DNA from: Adiantum capillus-veneris
Lineage: Eukaryota > Streptophyta > Polypodiopsida > Polypodiales > Pteridaceae
Length of the DNA: 64,000 nt
Assembly (NCBI GenBank): GCA_014529385.2
Contig: CM043950.1
Span: 155,356,045-155,420,044, forward strand
Direction of reading: 5' to 3'
The translations under genes were made by a program, and so were the position numbers. Under the pieces are notes generated by a model. The model ran no database searches. It was not told the DNA's origin and saw only the letters and a program-made list of their open reading frames with translations. Within the stretch, counting starts at the first letter, position 1; each line of letters opens with the position of its first letter. This document shows positions 1-11,049 of the stretch, piece after piece.

Positions 1-771
1 AGGGAGAGGAGGAAGATCCTCCACTCTCTTTTCAAAACAGCGAGAGCAGTAGCCGAACCACTCTTCTCTAGGACATGGGAATCTTCTTACCACTTCTTCT
101 TCCGGATTGTCGAAGTGGATTGGTAGCACTCGCATGCGTCGTGCAAATCGGTAGGCGACCTTTCGCCGCTTAGCTTCGGATGACTTTCTCTTTGGAAAAC
201 TGGGTACAACCCGGCTTTCTGAGCTTGAAGCACTTGCTTGGCCAGATGCTTCTCCCGTCGGGGTCATGTGTTTCCAGACTTGCTTATCTTCTCCTTGCCT
301 TTGGCTCGAGCAGCCCCTTTAGGCCACTTTGGAGTTATAACTTTGACTGTAGTTTCTTTAGGGAAAAGATGTCTCACCGTTTTCTTCCCTTCCTTGATGT
401 GAATGACTTCTTTGCGATGAATGTCAATGTAGATGACTTCAGCCCTTTCGCTGCCTTCGTTGGTGGCACTCATTGACAGTGTGCCTTGGTTGACAACAGT
501 GATGGCACTTCACCGACCTCCCACCTGATGCTCTCAATTTATAGTTAGAACGAGCGACACGAGATGGAGAATTTACCTCTTGAATGCTGACGACACTGCA
601 GCTTGGCAGTAGCACCTCAATGAAGGCGGCTAGTGTCTCCTTCGTCTCTTCTTCTTCCGTCCTCCAATTAAGAAATTCCTTCAGCCATTCGTCCATGATT
701 GATAGTGGGCGTCACTTTCAGCATTGTAAACTGAAGGGTCTTAGAAAGCCCTCCTCAGTGGGGGCACCAAA
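1..771 (-). pseudogene. LTR-retrotransposon 5' internal region with a gag-like zinc knuckle
   Basis: On the minus strand a reading frame opens at 696 and ends at 439. Near its C-terminus it carries a CCHC knuckle (C-x2-C-x4-H-x4-C, CHHCCQPRHTVNEC), the nucleic-acid-binding motif of retroelement Gag proteins. A second fragment (473-264) is basic and lysine-rich, and reading on toward position 1 needs frameshifts or stops to be bridged. The frame starts only about 55 bases inside a likely primer-binding site at 750-770, which is unusually close, so this may be a non-autonomous or rearranged element. No protease or RT is visible before the window edge. The knuckle is seen directly; assignment to an LTR element is inferred from it and from the adjacent primer-site and LTR-like sequence. 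The superfamily is not determined. Confidence 0.5.
750..770 (-). other. candidate primer-binding site
   Basis: Read on the minus strand this is TTGGTGCCCCCACTGAGG. It begins with the TGG that pairs with a tRNA CCA end and lies directly inside a sequence ending in CA, as expected at an LTR/internal junction. The tRNA was not identified. Confidence 0.4.
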
Positions 772-989
772 TGGCGGGAGCAAAGCGCACCCCGAACCCC
801 GACGGCGTCTAAAACACCGGGGACCGAATGGCGCGCCTCGAGCCTGTCATGGTAAAGCAAACAGGGGGCACCACCTAGCTTCAGCGGCTAGGACGCAAAC
901 AACACACCACCATAACAAAGTTTTCATCCAAGAGAGATGGATGCTTTGGGAGTAATGATGAAGAGGAAGGGGAATGAGATCAAGTGAGT

Positions 990-1035
<46 letters not shown>

Positions 1036-2100
1036 AGCGGCTTAGTACTTAGGCACCACAGAAGGATGGCGAATCCGCACACCCTTCACACATACACAAG
1101 CTCACTCCAAACACAAGACTAGGTGGCGATTCCGCACACCTCACATGGGCAAAACATTGCAAGAAAAACATACTCACAAAACCTCAAGCTTTATTTAGAG
1201 AATAAGGCGATGAAATGGGGGGCATAGGGTAGGGGAAGAGAAGGGAGAGAGTGGTAGAGCACATGGATGATAGGTGGGAGCTGATGGCGAAGACTCGCAC
1301 GAGGGTTATGGCCATCATCCTTCATTTAGTTGCCCTTCATCTTCCATAGCCAAGGGTGTAGAGGTCATGCTCAAGACAAGCATGGTGATTGCGGTGATGG
1401 TGATGGTGATGGTGATGGTGTGGGTGTGTGTGTGTGTGTGTGTGTGCACTAGGCACACACAGTGCATAGTGTGTTCTTTGGTGATGTTGTGTGTGTTTAG
1501 TGTGATGGTGACCCCTCTTTATATAGGGGAGGAGGGGGGAGAAATTCTAGAATTTAGAAATGAAGAAATCATTATCTACATAGGCCATGTGACTGTGGGC
1601 CCCACTTGTCTGGCTGTGTGTATATGTGCCAGAACAGCAGTCTCATGAGAGAGAGACTAAGAGAGAGAGATGGGTGAATGGAAAAAGAGAGGTGACATGG
1701 AGAATAAAGTAACTACAAGAGGGGAGAGAGGGGAGTGTGTTCAGAGGTGAATCTGTGTGCAGATGTGTGTGAACACAAGAAAATCAGGTAACCACTGGGT
1801 GGGGATGGGTCTGTGGGCACCTTTTTCAGTGAAACTAAGTGTGTGTGAGTGTGGGGGAGGCCATCTGGCTACAAGACAAAAGAGATTTCAAATTTTAGAG
1901 AGAGAGGGGGGTATTTGGGTCATGGGATATGATAGGAGAGAGAAAGAGGGGGTGGGGTATACTATTTTGGAAGATAGGGTAAGTTGCATGTGAGTTAGGG
2001 TGCATTATTGGTGAGTTATAATGCATTATTGGTGAGAGGTGGGGTAGCTTGAGGGGAGAGAGAAAAGAGAAAGGACAAGGGGAAGAGAGAGGGGGTTGAC
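772..2100 (-). repeat. probable 5' LTR of a minus-strand element; far end not defined
   Basis: The stretch starts with TG next to the candidate primer site and has no long open frame. It contains a TATA-like CTATATAAAG on the minus strand near 1511-1521, correctly oriented to drive the gag-like frame below 700. It also has a (GA)n run (992-1031), two copies of a 'gcgaatccgcacacc'-like motif (about 1067 and 1127), a GGTGAT run at 1397-1420 and a TG run at 1420-1446. The right boundary could not be placed because the opposite LTR lies outside the window. Confidence 0.35.
992..1031. repeat. (GA)n microsatellite
   Basis: Nearly pure GA dinucleotide run inside the putative LTR. Confidence 0.9.
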
Positions 2101-2339
2101 CTTTTGAGTGGAGGAGAGGAAAAGGGACACCCGGCGGGGCAACAGTGAAGAAAAAGGAGGCAAGGTGGGGATGGGCTACCCCACAGGCATGAGGTGGCCT
2201 ATTTTACCTTTCTTATATATTTACATAATCATACTTTATTTTTTTCTTACTTTTTCCAATGCCTTTTATCACTCCCTCTCTAAGAGGGGGTTTTCATGGG
2301 GTGGGGACAAGAGAAGAGGGGTATGGGAGCTTGGCTTGT

Positions 2340-2757
2340 GAAAATCCCCCATCACCAGGTTTGTTGCCAACCAAACTCCTATCTGCCCCGATTCGCCTGG
2401 TTTGTGGAGTCCCCGCAAGGTTGAGAGCAAATCCACTATCAACCTTGAAGCCACACCAACTACTACAAATGATGAGGATAAGCAACAAGAGGTAATACTA
2501 AGCATCTTCTACGTTGATAATTCAACCTTTCTTCTTTGCTTTTGGTTAATTACAATTTTGTAGAATGTTTTGAACATGGACATGTGGGCTAACCGAAAGG
2601 GGGGAGAGCGCAGCACGGTGTTTGGGCCTCAGGCAGCCCTAGCACACTACATCGGCAAACTACGAATGCAGGATGTGTGCATCATACTCAAGGATTTCTC
2701 TCCAAACGGCCATTTTGTTTGTGAGTGCTTAAGGCTGCAAGTAAACTCCTACGCTTA
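2340..2757 (+). CDS. unidentified two-exon coding fragment
   Basis: Family not recognised. A plus-strand frame with a plausible composition (rich in S, T, P and acidic residues, ending NDEDKQQE) runs to about 2489. It is followed by a good intron signature: GTAATACT at 2490 and a pyrimidine-rich TTTTGTAG ending at 2562. The reading resumes at 2563 and ends at 2757 (VCECLRLQVNSYA), with a segment WANRKGGERSTVFGPQAALA. A different frame (2725-3060) then stays open for 111 residues, so a frameshift may split one gene in two. There is no promoter or polyA evidence. It could be a host exon pair or part of the DNA transposon suspected at 3.6-7.1 kb. Confidence 0.3.
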
Positions 2758-3060
2758 GCCACCATCCCTCAAACAGCCCATGTAATTGTTTTGGTGAAAA
2801 AATCACTTGCCATTGTCACTTTAGGCATTGGCTTTCATGGAGGCATGGTCATGACACGCATAGCTCTTTGTCAAGCCCTAGGGGTTGACAGTGCCCAAGC
2901 TATAGCTGCTTTTGTACCTACATCCATTCTACCCATCGCTATAGAACGTTGTAGAGAGATGCAAAGTGCCTCCTATCAAAAGATACTTAAGCCGGATGTA
3001 CAAGATTTTAAATGGAAATTATCTCTTGTCCATGATCTTTTGCAAAATTCAATTTACTGA
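2725..3060 (+). CDS. unidentified 111-residue open frame
   Basis: Not recognised. It overlaps the end of the preceding fragment in another frame. Residues 20-80 are hydrophobic and glycine/alanine-rich (VTLGIGFHGGMVMTRIALCQ), followed by a basic C-terminal part ending LVHDLLQNSIY and a TGA stop. It may be the continuation of the preceding fragment after a frameshift, or chance. Confidence 0.25.
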   Translation: MLKAASKLLRLATIPQTAHVIVLVKKSLAIVTLGIGFHGGMVMTRIALCQALGVDSAQAIAAFVPTSILPIAIERCREMQSASYQKILKPDVQDFKWKLSLVHDLLQNSIY

Positions 3061-3682
3061 TTTGATCATGTTCAGTGACAAGGCAAACTATGAAATTCTA
3101 TCCATTTGTAATATGTATTAACTATTTCAATATTGATTTTGTACGTTGAAAATAATTTGTCCAAAAGCTAGCATATAAATTGTTTTTTTGTACTAGTTGT
3201 GCCATGTAGGTGACATATTGTGCAATTTTGTATGTGTCCATAAGACAGTGAGAATGTGCCCTACAAGCCTGCTGTCTAGCCAAATCATGCTGCCTTGTGG
3301 ACACAACTAATTTGACTGGTTTTGCAATATTATGGCATATAGAGAGTAAAAATTTTACCCAGTGGACAATTTCAAGCCAATCAAAAAAATTATTTAGCTT
3401 TCATTTTGCCATCATCTAAGCAATGCCTGCCACTGGAGAACCTTTTGTACAGTTGATTAGCATCTCACCTTCAACCATTTAACAATATAAGTATATACAA
3501 ATATAGACATAAAAAGTGGACATTAAGTTTACATAGAGCAACAAAAAGAGATGTATTGTATTTGTCACAAAGTGAAAATACATTAAGTTCACAAGAAAAC
3601 TTGAATCCAGTACAAGGTTCCAAAGTAAATTGATTCCAATAAAAAAGTTAGTTACAAAAAGAGGTTTTGACGTCAGAGGGTA
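3061..3682. other. AT-rich stretch without recognisable genes
   Basis: No coding similarity or repeat was recognised. It separates a plus-strand fragment from a minus-strand histone-like pseudogene. Confidence 0.4.
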
Positions 3683-4015
3683 TCAGTCATGCCTTAGGCA
3701 TCGTGCCATGATTGTTACACGCTTGGCATGGATAGCACATAAGAACGTGTCTTCAAAGAGATTGACCGAATAAGCCTCTGCAGCCTCCTGAATTGATTCG
3801 AGGGTAATTGTGGACATCCAAAGCTCTATGCTATAGCTTTGTAGCACTTCCTTACATGTCCGTGCGAATGGTGCTTTCCTAATAAGCATGTCCACTGTCT
3901 TTTGGTAATGCCAAATTTTAGCAAACGCTCAACAAAATTATCGTGTTCTTTGAGGTTGGCGTTGTGGGAGCCTCTGATATCCTTGTGACTTTGCTCTCTG
4001 CTTGCGGCTTACTAT
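3683..4015 (-). pseudogene. degenerate histone H3-like sequence
   Basis: The minus-strand frame 3895-3683, extended upstream in the same frame, reads like the H3 histone fold. HYQKTVDMLIRKAPF corresponds to the alphaN/alpha1 start, IQEAAEAYSVNLFED to the alpha2 core, and LCAIHAKRVTIM to the end of alpha2/L2. From LIRK to EAAEAY the spacing equals canonical H3 (39 residues), so loop 1 is not lengthened as in most plant CENH3s, although APF replaces LPF. Upstream, in-frame TGA and TAA codons interrupt a basic K/R/Q-rich tail. After VTIM an apparent 8-base insertion (a second ATG) shifts the frame so that it ends in MARCLRHD. These breaks make it a pseudogene. It lies just downstream of, and on the same strand as, a transposase-like pseudogene. 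Confidence 0.72.
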
Positions 4016-4039
4016 AGAATTTGACTTTCAATGGCGCTT

Positions 4040-4447
4040 GGGAGGTGTTTGGGAGGCATCTTCAATGGCGCTTGGGAGGTGGATGGGAGGCATCTTCATC
4101 CGGATCATAATCGTCATCATCACTGCTACGCTCATCATTGTTGGGTTGATCAGAAGGCATGGCACCCATTCCTTTGGGCAGTGACTTGCCAGTCACAATG
4201 TGGCGGCCTGGGCTAGATGGCATCACACCCATTTGGCCTAGCAACATCTTTTCCCCACCCTATAATTCATTGGGATGTCCTCCCCTTCCCATGGTGAATG
4301 TTCATTGGACATGTTCGTCTCTGTGCATTCTGGGTTAGCTAGCTCCTCTCGTTGCCAAGTTGCATGCATGTTTTCCTTTTGTGCACCTCGATGGTCTTTG
4401 GATTCTTCTTTGCAGTCTGTTTGGTCCTTGCCATCTAAAAGGTGCAT
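4040..4447 (-). pseudogene. acidic low-complexity coding remnant upstream of the H3-like sequence
   Basis: Two overlapping minus-strand frames (4447-4238 and 4247-4062) can be joined by a frameshift. They give a hydrophilic protein with an acidic cluster (DERSSDDDDYDPDED) followed by PPPKRH, then, past a stop, a lysine- and proline-rich stretch that leads toward the H3-like fold. This could be the N-terminal extension of the same decayed gene or an unrelated remnant. The family is not recognised. Confidence 0.3.
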
Positions 4448-4739
4448 TTGGGGGGCTTCTTAGAGCTTGTGGTGTTCGGTGAGGGAAGGAGTGTTATGTG
4501 TTTGTGAAGGGGGGGAGGGGAAGATGAGAAAAGCATGAGAAAATAATCTTCTGAATTTTAACACCACATAAAAGTGTAGTTCTAACTATTCAAACACACA
4601 GAGCAAAGCGTACACTTGTAAAATTGTGTAAACAATCAAACTATGAAAACACTCCAAGTGTAATGAATTCTCCATTATCATGAGATTATAAATACATCAA
4701 CTACCTCCTAACCCAAACTTTTCCAACCCTAGTCATTGA

Positions 4740-7115
4740 TGTTCACCACATTGCCATGCCGTGTTGGACCTTGTGAGGATCTCTAGCGTTCTGAGGAACA
4801 AACATGGGCCAGTTGAGGGGCTTCTTTTGCCAAGCGTGATGACCTTGCACGTTCAATCGACACTTTGCATCCAAAGGTGGTGCGATAAAACAAGTTGAAC
4901 ATTTCTTGAAGATAGTATGAGCACACTAACCCCTCCATGTCTTGTATTCTTGAAGTAGACACCCCTGCCACGATAGTGTGAATTCCCCATACCTTGCGTG
5001 CTCTAAAGATCCAATGAACCATACATGTTCATAAAGTATGCACAATGGGCATAGAGGATGTGTTGTCCATAAAGCCACAACACATCAATGATCAAAACTA
5101 AAGCATAGTACAGACCAAGTCGGAATATCAAGCACTCACCATATATTGTGTAATGCTCGATTCACCCCATGCCTTTGTGAAATCCACCACCAAATTTTGG
5201 AATTGTTGTCATTGCTCACTGGTTGTGCCTGCGATTCATAGTATCTTCATCATATTGTTGAATACGGCCCAAACATGTTGTCGGCTAAGCACACCACTTA
5301 CATTTCTATCATTGTCCATTGTATACTTGCAGAGATCCTTCCACAACTCTCAATCACCTTCAGATTTTGATGTTCCGACAATAGTACCCCTTTCCTTGGA
5401 CCGAACCCTATTCAAAAAATGCCTTGCCTTTAGTCCACTCATGGACACTGGTTGGGCCACTTCCTGAGCACTTGCATTGTTCTTTTGTACAACAATGGAG
5501 GTGTTGGTCCCATGACAACCTATTGAATTTAAGAGCCCTTCCACTTTTGAGATAGCATCAAGCAACCTCTCTGTAGGCTTCATTGTAAAGGCATAATCAT
5601 TATGAAGCTTTAATAAACGATTAAAAATGTGCATAGAAGCATGAAGTGTGCAAAAATGCACATTTTTGAGAGGGAAGTTAATTATAGGGTTCCATTCACT
5701 ATCTTTTGTGGCACGATTGGGCTCCTCCGGCATAGGACATCATAGAACCGAATGCTCCCACACACGTGTAATTTGTGAATTGTCATCTTCCTCTGTTTCG
5801 TTGACCATTGTGATCATGTGTGCATTCCCCTTATAGCCCTTAATGCAAAATGGACAAGGATACAGAGCTTTTGCCCCTTGTTTGCACCCTAGAATGCAAT
5901 TGATTGTTTTCAAATTGCCACCTAAGTGCCAGTCAACTTCAAACTCCCCTATGCCATCTACTTGGAGTTTTTCTCCAGCTAGTTATGCCTCAATGACATC
6001 TGTTATCCACGTAATGCGTTCAAAAATCCAAGCAAGCACTCCATGGGTCTCCTTGGGAACCTCAATAGCACCAAGCCACCAAATTTCTTTCTCTGACTGC
6101 ACACTGAAAGATGGTGTACAATCCTTGTTCATAGCGGTATGTTTTGCATGAAATAATGCCTCTTTCATGAGAATAACTCTTATCCATTCTAATCTTTGTT
6201 TCTTCACAATCTGACACTCATCTAGCTTGAGCACAAACACCAACTTTGAACCTAGCACTTCAAAATGTCCAAAATAACATAAGAAAAACCATAATTGAAA
6301 AAAAAAATTGCATTATTGTAGCCTTACCATTAGGTGGTACACCATAAAAATGTATCATTGCCATTTGAAGCCTTCTCAAATCAGCAAAAATATTATTTGA
6401 CATTGAGTAAGGAAATCCCTTGTCCACCATGTTTGCACCTACGCTTGCATTGGTACGTTTCTTAACTCCTTTGGACCACTAACACAAATTGGAGCGTAGC
6501 AAAATGTACCTTGTAGATGTAACCCTTCTTTTTCTAGCACCACCTTCGGGGGCTAAAGTCTCTATGGCATTGAAGTTCCTCTTACGTTCCCTTGCACCTA
6601 AGGGCATCTTTTTAAGATACAGGATCTTATCTTCAAGCTTCACAATCTTAGCATCCTTCTCTTCCCCCTGTAGCTTGAGAGTTTCCACTTCCTCCTCCAC
6701 ATGAAAGATCCTTTCACTCAATCCACTAGTGGTATGGGAAAGAACATGACATTGATGCAAAGAACATTGTGCGCTATCAACTCCAATAGTTGACAATTGC
6801 TTGCAATATCCAAGAAGATTGCTCCCCTCTACCTACATATTGTAAGAATGAAGCAAGGCTATTGAATGTTGGATACACATTGATGGCTGGATCATTAGGG
6901 TAGAGGAAACCATACACCCAATGGTTCACATTGGTGTGACCTACACCATGGCCTTGTTGTGTAGTTTGCAAGTAATGACGCTTTGAGGGTGCAAAGTCCT
7001 TTGGCAGTCGAACATGTAGAGAAACCGTTTTTGAACTTAACGATCTTTTTGTGGATGGGAGGTTTGTAATGTTGCCTAGCTCCATGGAAAGGGGAATAAA
7101 GTTTGCCTCAAGCAA
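4740..7115 (-). pseudogene. transposase-like multi-exon pseudogene
   Basis: Minus-strand open segments follow one another from 7115 to about 4740 and look like exons of one protein. They are 7115-6777; 6796-about 6330, with a coiled-coil (RIFHVEEEVETLKLQGEEKD) and a basic patch; 6258-5983; 5980-5734, which continues the frame past a stop and contains WHLGGNLKTINCILGCKQGA and YPCPFC; 5733-5350, containing FPLKNVHFCTLHASMHIFN; and 5060-4740, containing QGMGN and NTRHGG. Plausible splice sites are GTAAGG near 6328, read into an intron down to about 6259, and ATGGTGAGTG near 5110. The CPFC pair, the following LH..M/L..R region and the late YGSL...QG block resemble uncharacterised transposase-like proteins that I recall from other eukaryotes. 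That family link is an inference. Several stops show it is decayed. Confidence 0.45.
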
Positions 7116-7139
7116 GAGTGGAGAGTTGTAGTAGAGGCA

Positions 7140-7275
7140 CGGAGTGGAGAGGTGAGCTATAGAGTGAAGAGCTATGGGATGGAGAGCTTCAGGAGATCTA
7201 CATAGTGGAGAGGAGAGCTATGGAGTGGAGATTTGTAGGAGATCTACGGAGTGGAGAGGAGGGCTATGGAGTCGA
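7140..7275 (+). repeat. imperfect short tandem repeats
   Basis: Units of about 20-45 bases built on 'agtggagaggagagctatgg' and 'aggagatctac' recur at least four times before the poly-G tract. Confidence 0.6.
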
Positions 7276-7278
7276 GAG

Positions 7279-7284
<6 letters not shown>

Positions 7285-7318
<34 letters not shown>
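7285..7318. repeat. poly-G homopolymer tract
   Basis: About 34 consecutive G (C on the other strand), between GA-rich sequence and an imperfect repeat of the 'gtggagaggagagctatggag' type at 7140-7275. It creates artefactual poly-Gly/poly-Pro frames. Confidence 0.9.
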
Positions 7319-7319
7319 T

Positions 7320-9600
7320 GCAGCAAAGCTATGGAGTGGACCTGCAACAAAGAGAGGGAAGGAGGAAGAGTGTGTGTTGAAAAGTAGGAGAGAGAAGAGA
7401 GAGGGAAGTGATTTTGGACAGAGAAGAGAGAGAGGAGTAAGAGAGAGGGGGGTGATTTTGTAGGGAAATAAAAAAAGGTAGGAAGTTTCATATTTTGCAA
7501 GTCTAGTAGTGAGATTTTGAGAGAGAAAATTGATTTTTGGGTATACATATAGGTTGGGGAGAAGCTTTGAGTAAAAGTGAGGTTTTTTTGAATTTTTTTG
7601 AAAAAAGTGCTTTTTTGGGATGAGGCTATGGACACCCTTGATGATTTGACACCACTCTTTTGGGTAGAGAGAGAATATACTATCCGCCCTCCCTAGCCTC
7701 TATTTCAACCTACAAAAATTCTATGACAACCTTAAAAAAAGCCTATGAGAATACCCTCATTCAATGGCCTTGTCTCCTAAACCACACACATTTTCATCCT
7801 TAATCCCTTAAAATTAGGGACCCTTACAAGGCCCTTTTGAGGTTCAGCGAAATGATGTATTTGCCAGAGAAGAAGAAGCTTCTTGTTCACGTAGCCTATG
7901 GTGAAGGGTGGGAGTTTTACTATGGAGGTACCCCTCTTGCTTTGCGAGAGCCTAGTGTGGTGAGTTGAGAGTGTGTCTCTCATCAATGGGCCAACATTCT
8001 TTTAGCCTAAGTTAGTGTTGAATTCCCAAGGGAATTCTACTTGATGCAACATAGTCACTATTGCATCACCACTCCTTGGGTTTGTAGTGTTGCCTTCCAT
8101 TTCATCTATTTTTTGAAATCCTTTCTATTGACACAAAGAAATTCAATAATATCATGGAAAATATGACATTTATTGATTGAGATTACACAACTCAACAAAA
8201 TATTGACTACCCCTTAAGAGAAAAGAATGAGACTCTAACATAAGGAGACAAAAAATTTCAAACGTAACTACTCGAAAACTACAAATCATGTGCCTTTTTC
8301 TTGTTGTAGAGGCCTATAGAGGATGTGTATATCATGTATGTGTCACTTAAGACATCCTCTTTCATCTCCTCTCATCTCCATGGCCTTCCTTATCACATAC
8401 TACAGATGGTATGTGCTTTTACAAAGGTATATGCTCTCTTGAGTCAAGACCAAACTTCGAGGAAATGAGATTAAAAATGACTAAGGTATACATGTTATAG
8501 TTTTTTATCTCTACCTTCATAGTGATAGATATTTTAAGTTATGACATAGTGAGCCACCTCACCCAAGAACATTTCACCTTAACATCGTAGCTATCTGTAC
8601 TTAACATTGTATATAGGTGTGTGTGAATTAGGGGACTCCACCCATATTTCCTTGAAAGCTCTCAACTAGCTAGTCATTTGGCTGGGTGAACCCAAAAAGA
8701 AACAAAAAAGTGAATTTATATTATGGCCCCATTTTCATTTAAATATTCCATATTATATAAGGGACAAAATATAGAGTTTTTCTTTTAATCCATTTTGATT
8801 TTTGATATTTATAAAATTATTTGCATCTAAGGGTGTTTTTTTTTTTCTAATACTTACATTGTCTCACCTTTTGCATATTTTTGCTTAGCTTTGTGTATAT
8901 AGACCATACCCACTCCTTCATAAATAAATCCTACGCATGCAAGCATTCTTAAAGCCTTGTGGGACTCCACTCTAGCACAGAGATCACAAAACATCTTCAC
9001 CGTCTCAAGAATCCCCCTCTAAATAAGTACTTTCTTCTTTCTACCTTTTTCACCTTTTTATGTACAAAAACAAAAATTACACTAATTGGAGTTAAATAAG
9101 AGATCCCTTTTCATTTGATTCCCTTATTTCTATATTCTTATATATTATCCATTTCTATCATATTTAATCTCCTCACGAGTATATACCGTGAGCTTATCAC
9201 TTTAGATCCCACTATAGTCAACACACTCATCTGTATTTTTCCTATCATGCACCAATTCTATATTCTCAATAACCAATCCATTAGGATGATAACAGCCAAG
9301 CCATTCTTACATGTAATATGAGGTCCTTGCTTCGGAGACAAAAGAAAATTCAACCAAAAGAGACCCACTCAAAGGCTTGGTAAGGCAATAAAACACATAG
9401 TTCAGTCAAACTTTTTGGAGTTACTTCCACTCCAAATCCAAAAAAGTAAGCATACAAAAGGTATCTTATGAGCTCAAAAATATGCTCAAACCTGCTCATA
9501 AGTTTTCAAACTCGTGGTGAAGAGATGTGATTGTTGTGGTGGACCCCATTCTACGTTCTTCATGCACACAAAATCTATTTCATCTTCTCTTGCCTCCTTC
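7320..9600. other. AT-rich region without supportable genes
   Basis: Both strands carry only short frames without family resemblance. It probably holds old transposon sequence that is no longer recognisable. Confidence 0.4.
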
Positions 9601-9601
9601 T

Positions 9602-9602
<1 letters not shown>

Positions 9603-9679
<77 letters not shown>
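9603..9679. repeat. compound (CT)n(CA)n microsatellite
   Basis: A CT run (about 9612-9646) passes directly into a CA run (about 9647-9678). Ser-Leu and Thr-His frames across it are artefacts. Confidence 0.92.
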
Positions 9680-9680
<1 letters not shown>

Positions 9681-10329
9681 TATCTCTTTTCCTCACCCAA
9701 ACCTAAAATTTCTTCCTTCTCTCACTCTCTTTCTCATCACCTTTCTCTCTTTAGATCCATAAGCATGATAAACCTCTGCAAGAGACGTTTTCTCTTCTAT
9801 AAATACCAAATTTATCTCACTCCAATAGAGAATCTCAATGCGTAAATGCAAACAAAAGACTAGAAGAAGGTAGCGGTCTAGTGGCAATCTATCCATTCAA
9901 TGTGAATCCATAGCTTCTCCAATTTCTATCCTCTTTCCATCATAATTATCCATGCTTTCACTTAGTATGCATGGAGGTCTAATCTTTTCAAATATTAACT
10001 AACTTACTAGCTCACTAACCACTAATCGTATCCTCAAAATGCACCTCTATAAGATAATCTCAAACAAGTAGAAAAGATTAAGTAGAATGCACTCACCTCT
10101 CTCTTTTTCCATCTCCCTTTACTGTAAATAATTCTCTCATTTTGGTTGCAACATTGTGAGTTGTTTCCTGGGGTATCCATATCTGCTTACATTCAGTGTC
10201 CATGATTAATTTTTTTACCCATATCTGCCTCGATAATTGTTTGTTGAAATGTCGTACAGGCATCGATGTCCACTTATTTGTGGATATGCAGCACAATGGG
10301 CTTAACTTCCCATAAGGGATCACTTTTTG

Positions 10330-10722
10330 CTACCAAAGTGATATAAGAGTTTTCATTAGTATGAACTTCAATGCATCCTCTTGCCAATCCGGAGTTGCTT
10401 TGTATGTTTGTATCCAAGGAGCACCTAGGATGATTGCTTTATTGATATATGTATCTGCCATGACATGAGATTGATGTGGGCATTGATGGCCATCAATAGT
10501 GATTAACAAATTGACTTGGCATAAGCTCGCAATTCTCCCTTGATTTACAACCTTTAGTTCTATCTGATTTGTTGATAATGATGCATCTGCCATCTTCCAG
10601 TATATAGAATAATTGATGACATTGGCTCTTGCTCCTATGTCCACAAGTGTTCGTTCTATTGATCCATTTGGAGGTTGTTTTTTGATGTGTATGTCCATGC
10701 CTCCAAGCCAATAATGATCCAT
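10330..10722 (-). pseudogene. retrotransposon aspartic protease fragment
   Basis: The 130-residue minus-strand frame contains RTLVDIGARANVINYSIY, matching the retropepsin active-site region (LVDTGAS.NVI) of Ty3/gypsy elements, but with DIG in place of D(S/T)G. A later AIILGAPWIQ matches the C-terminal ILG.PWL segment of the same fold. The protease would cleave the Gag-Pol polyprotein. The altered triad and the nearby stops mean it is dead. It lies downstream of the integrase of the minus-strand element at 11-13.6 kb, the wrong order for one element, so it probably belongs to another copy or to a rearrangement. Confidence 0.6.
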
Positions 10723-11049
10723 CTAAATTGCTTTTATTGCAGGAGGTGCCATTTCTGGTTGTGAGTGAAGTCACAAGGTATTTGTGTGTTCTTTGCACTT
10801 TAAAATCCGTTCATGAGCTTCCTCTTCAGCCTTTTCTTTATTAGCCTTGGCTTGTTTCTTTCTTTTGGTAAATTATATTTATTTAACCTACACCCACTGA
10901 TCCAATTGGGCATCTCTTCTCCAAGCTTTATGGCTCCACTTGATGATATGTTGTGCATAAAAATGAACCATTACCTCGCTTCTTTAATTTTTTGGAGTGT
11001 TATTTCAGGATTTAGATTAACACATAGTCTCCCCATTTGAACTCCTTGT

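Noticed and set aside
3683-3895. A functional CENH3 gene
   Set aside because: Stops in the tail, a frameshift after VTIM and an H3-length loop 1 argue for a decayed H3-like sequence rather than a working centromeric histone.
7251-7635. Poly-Gly and poly-Pro frames near 7.3 kb
   Set aside because: Produced by the poly-G tract only.
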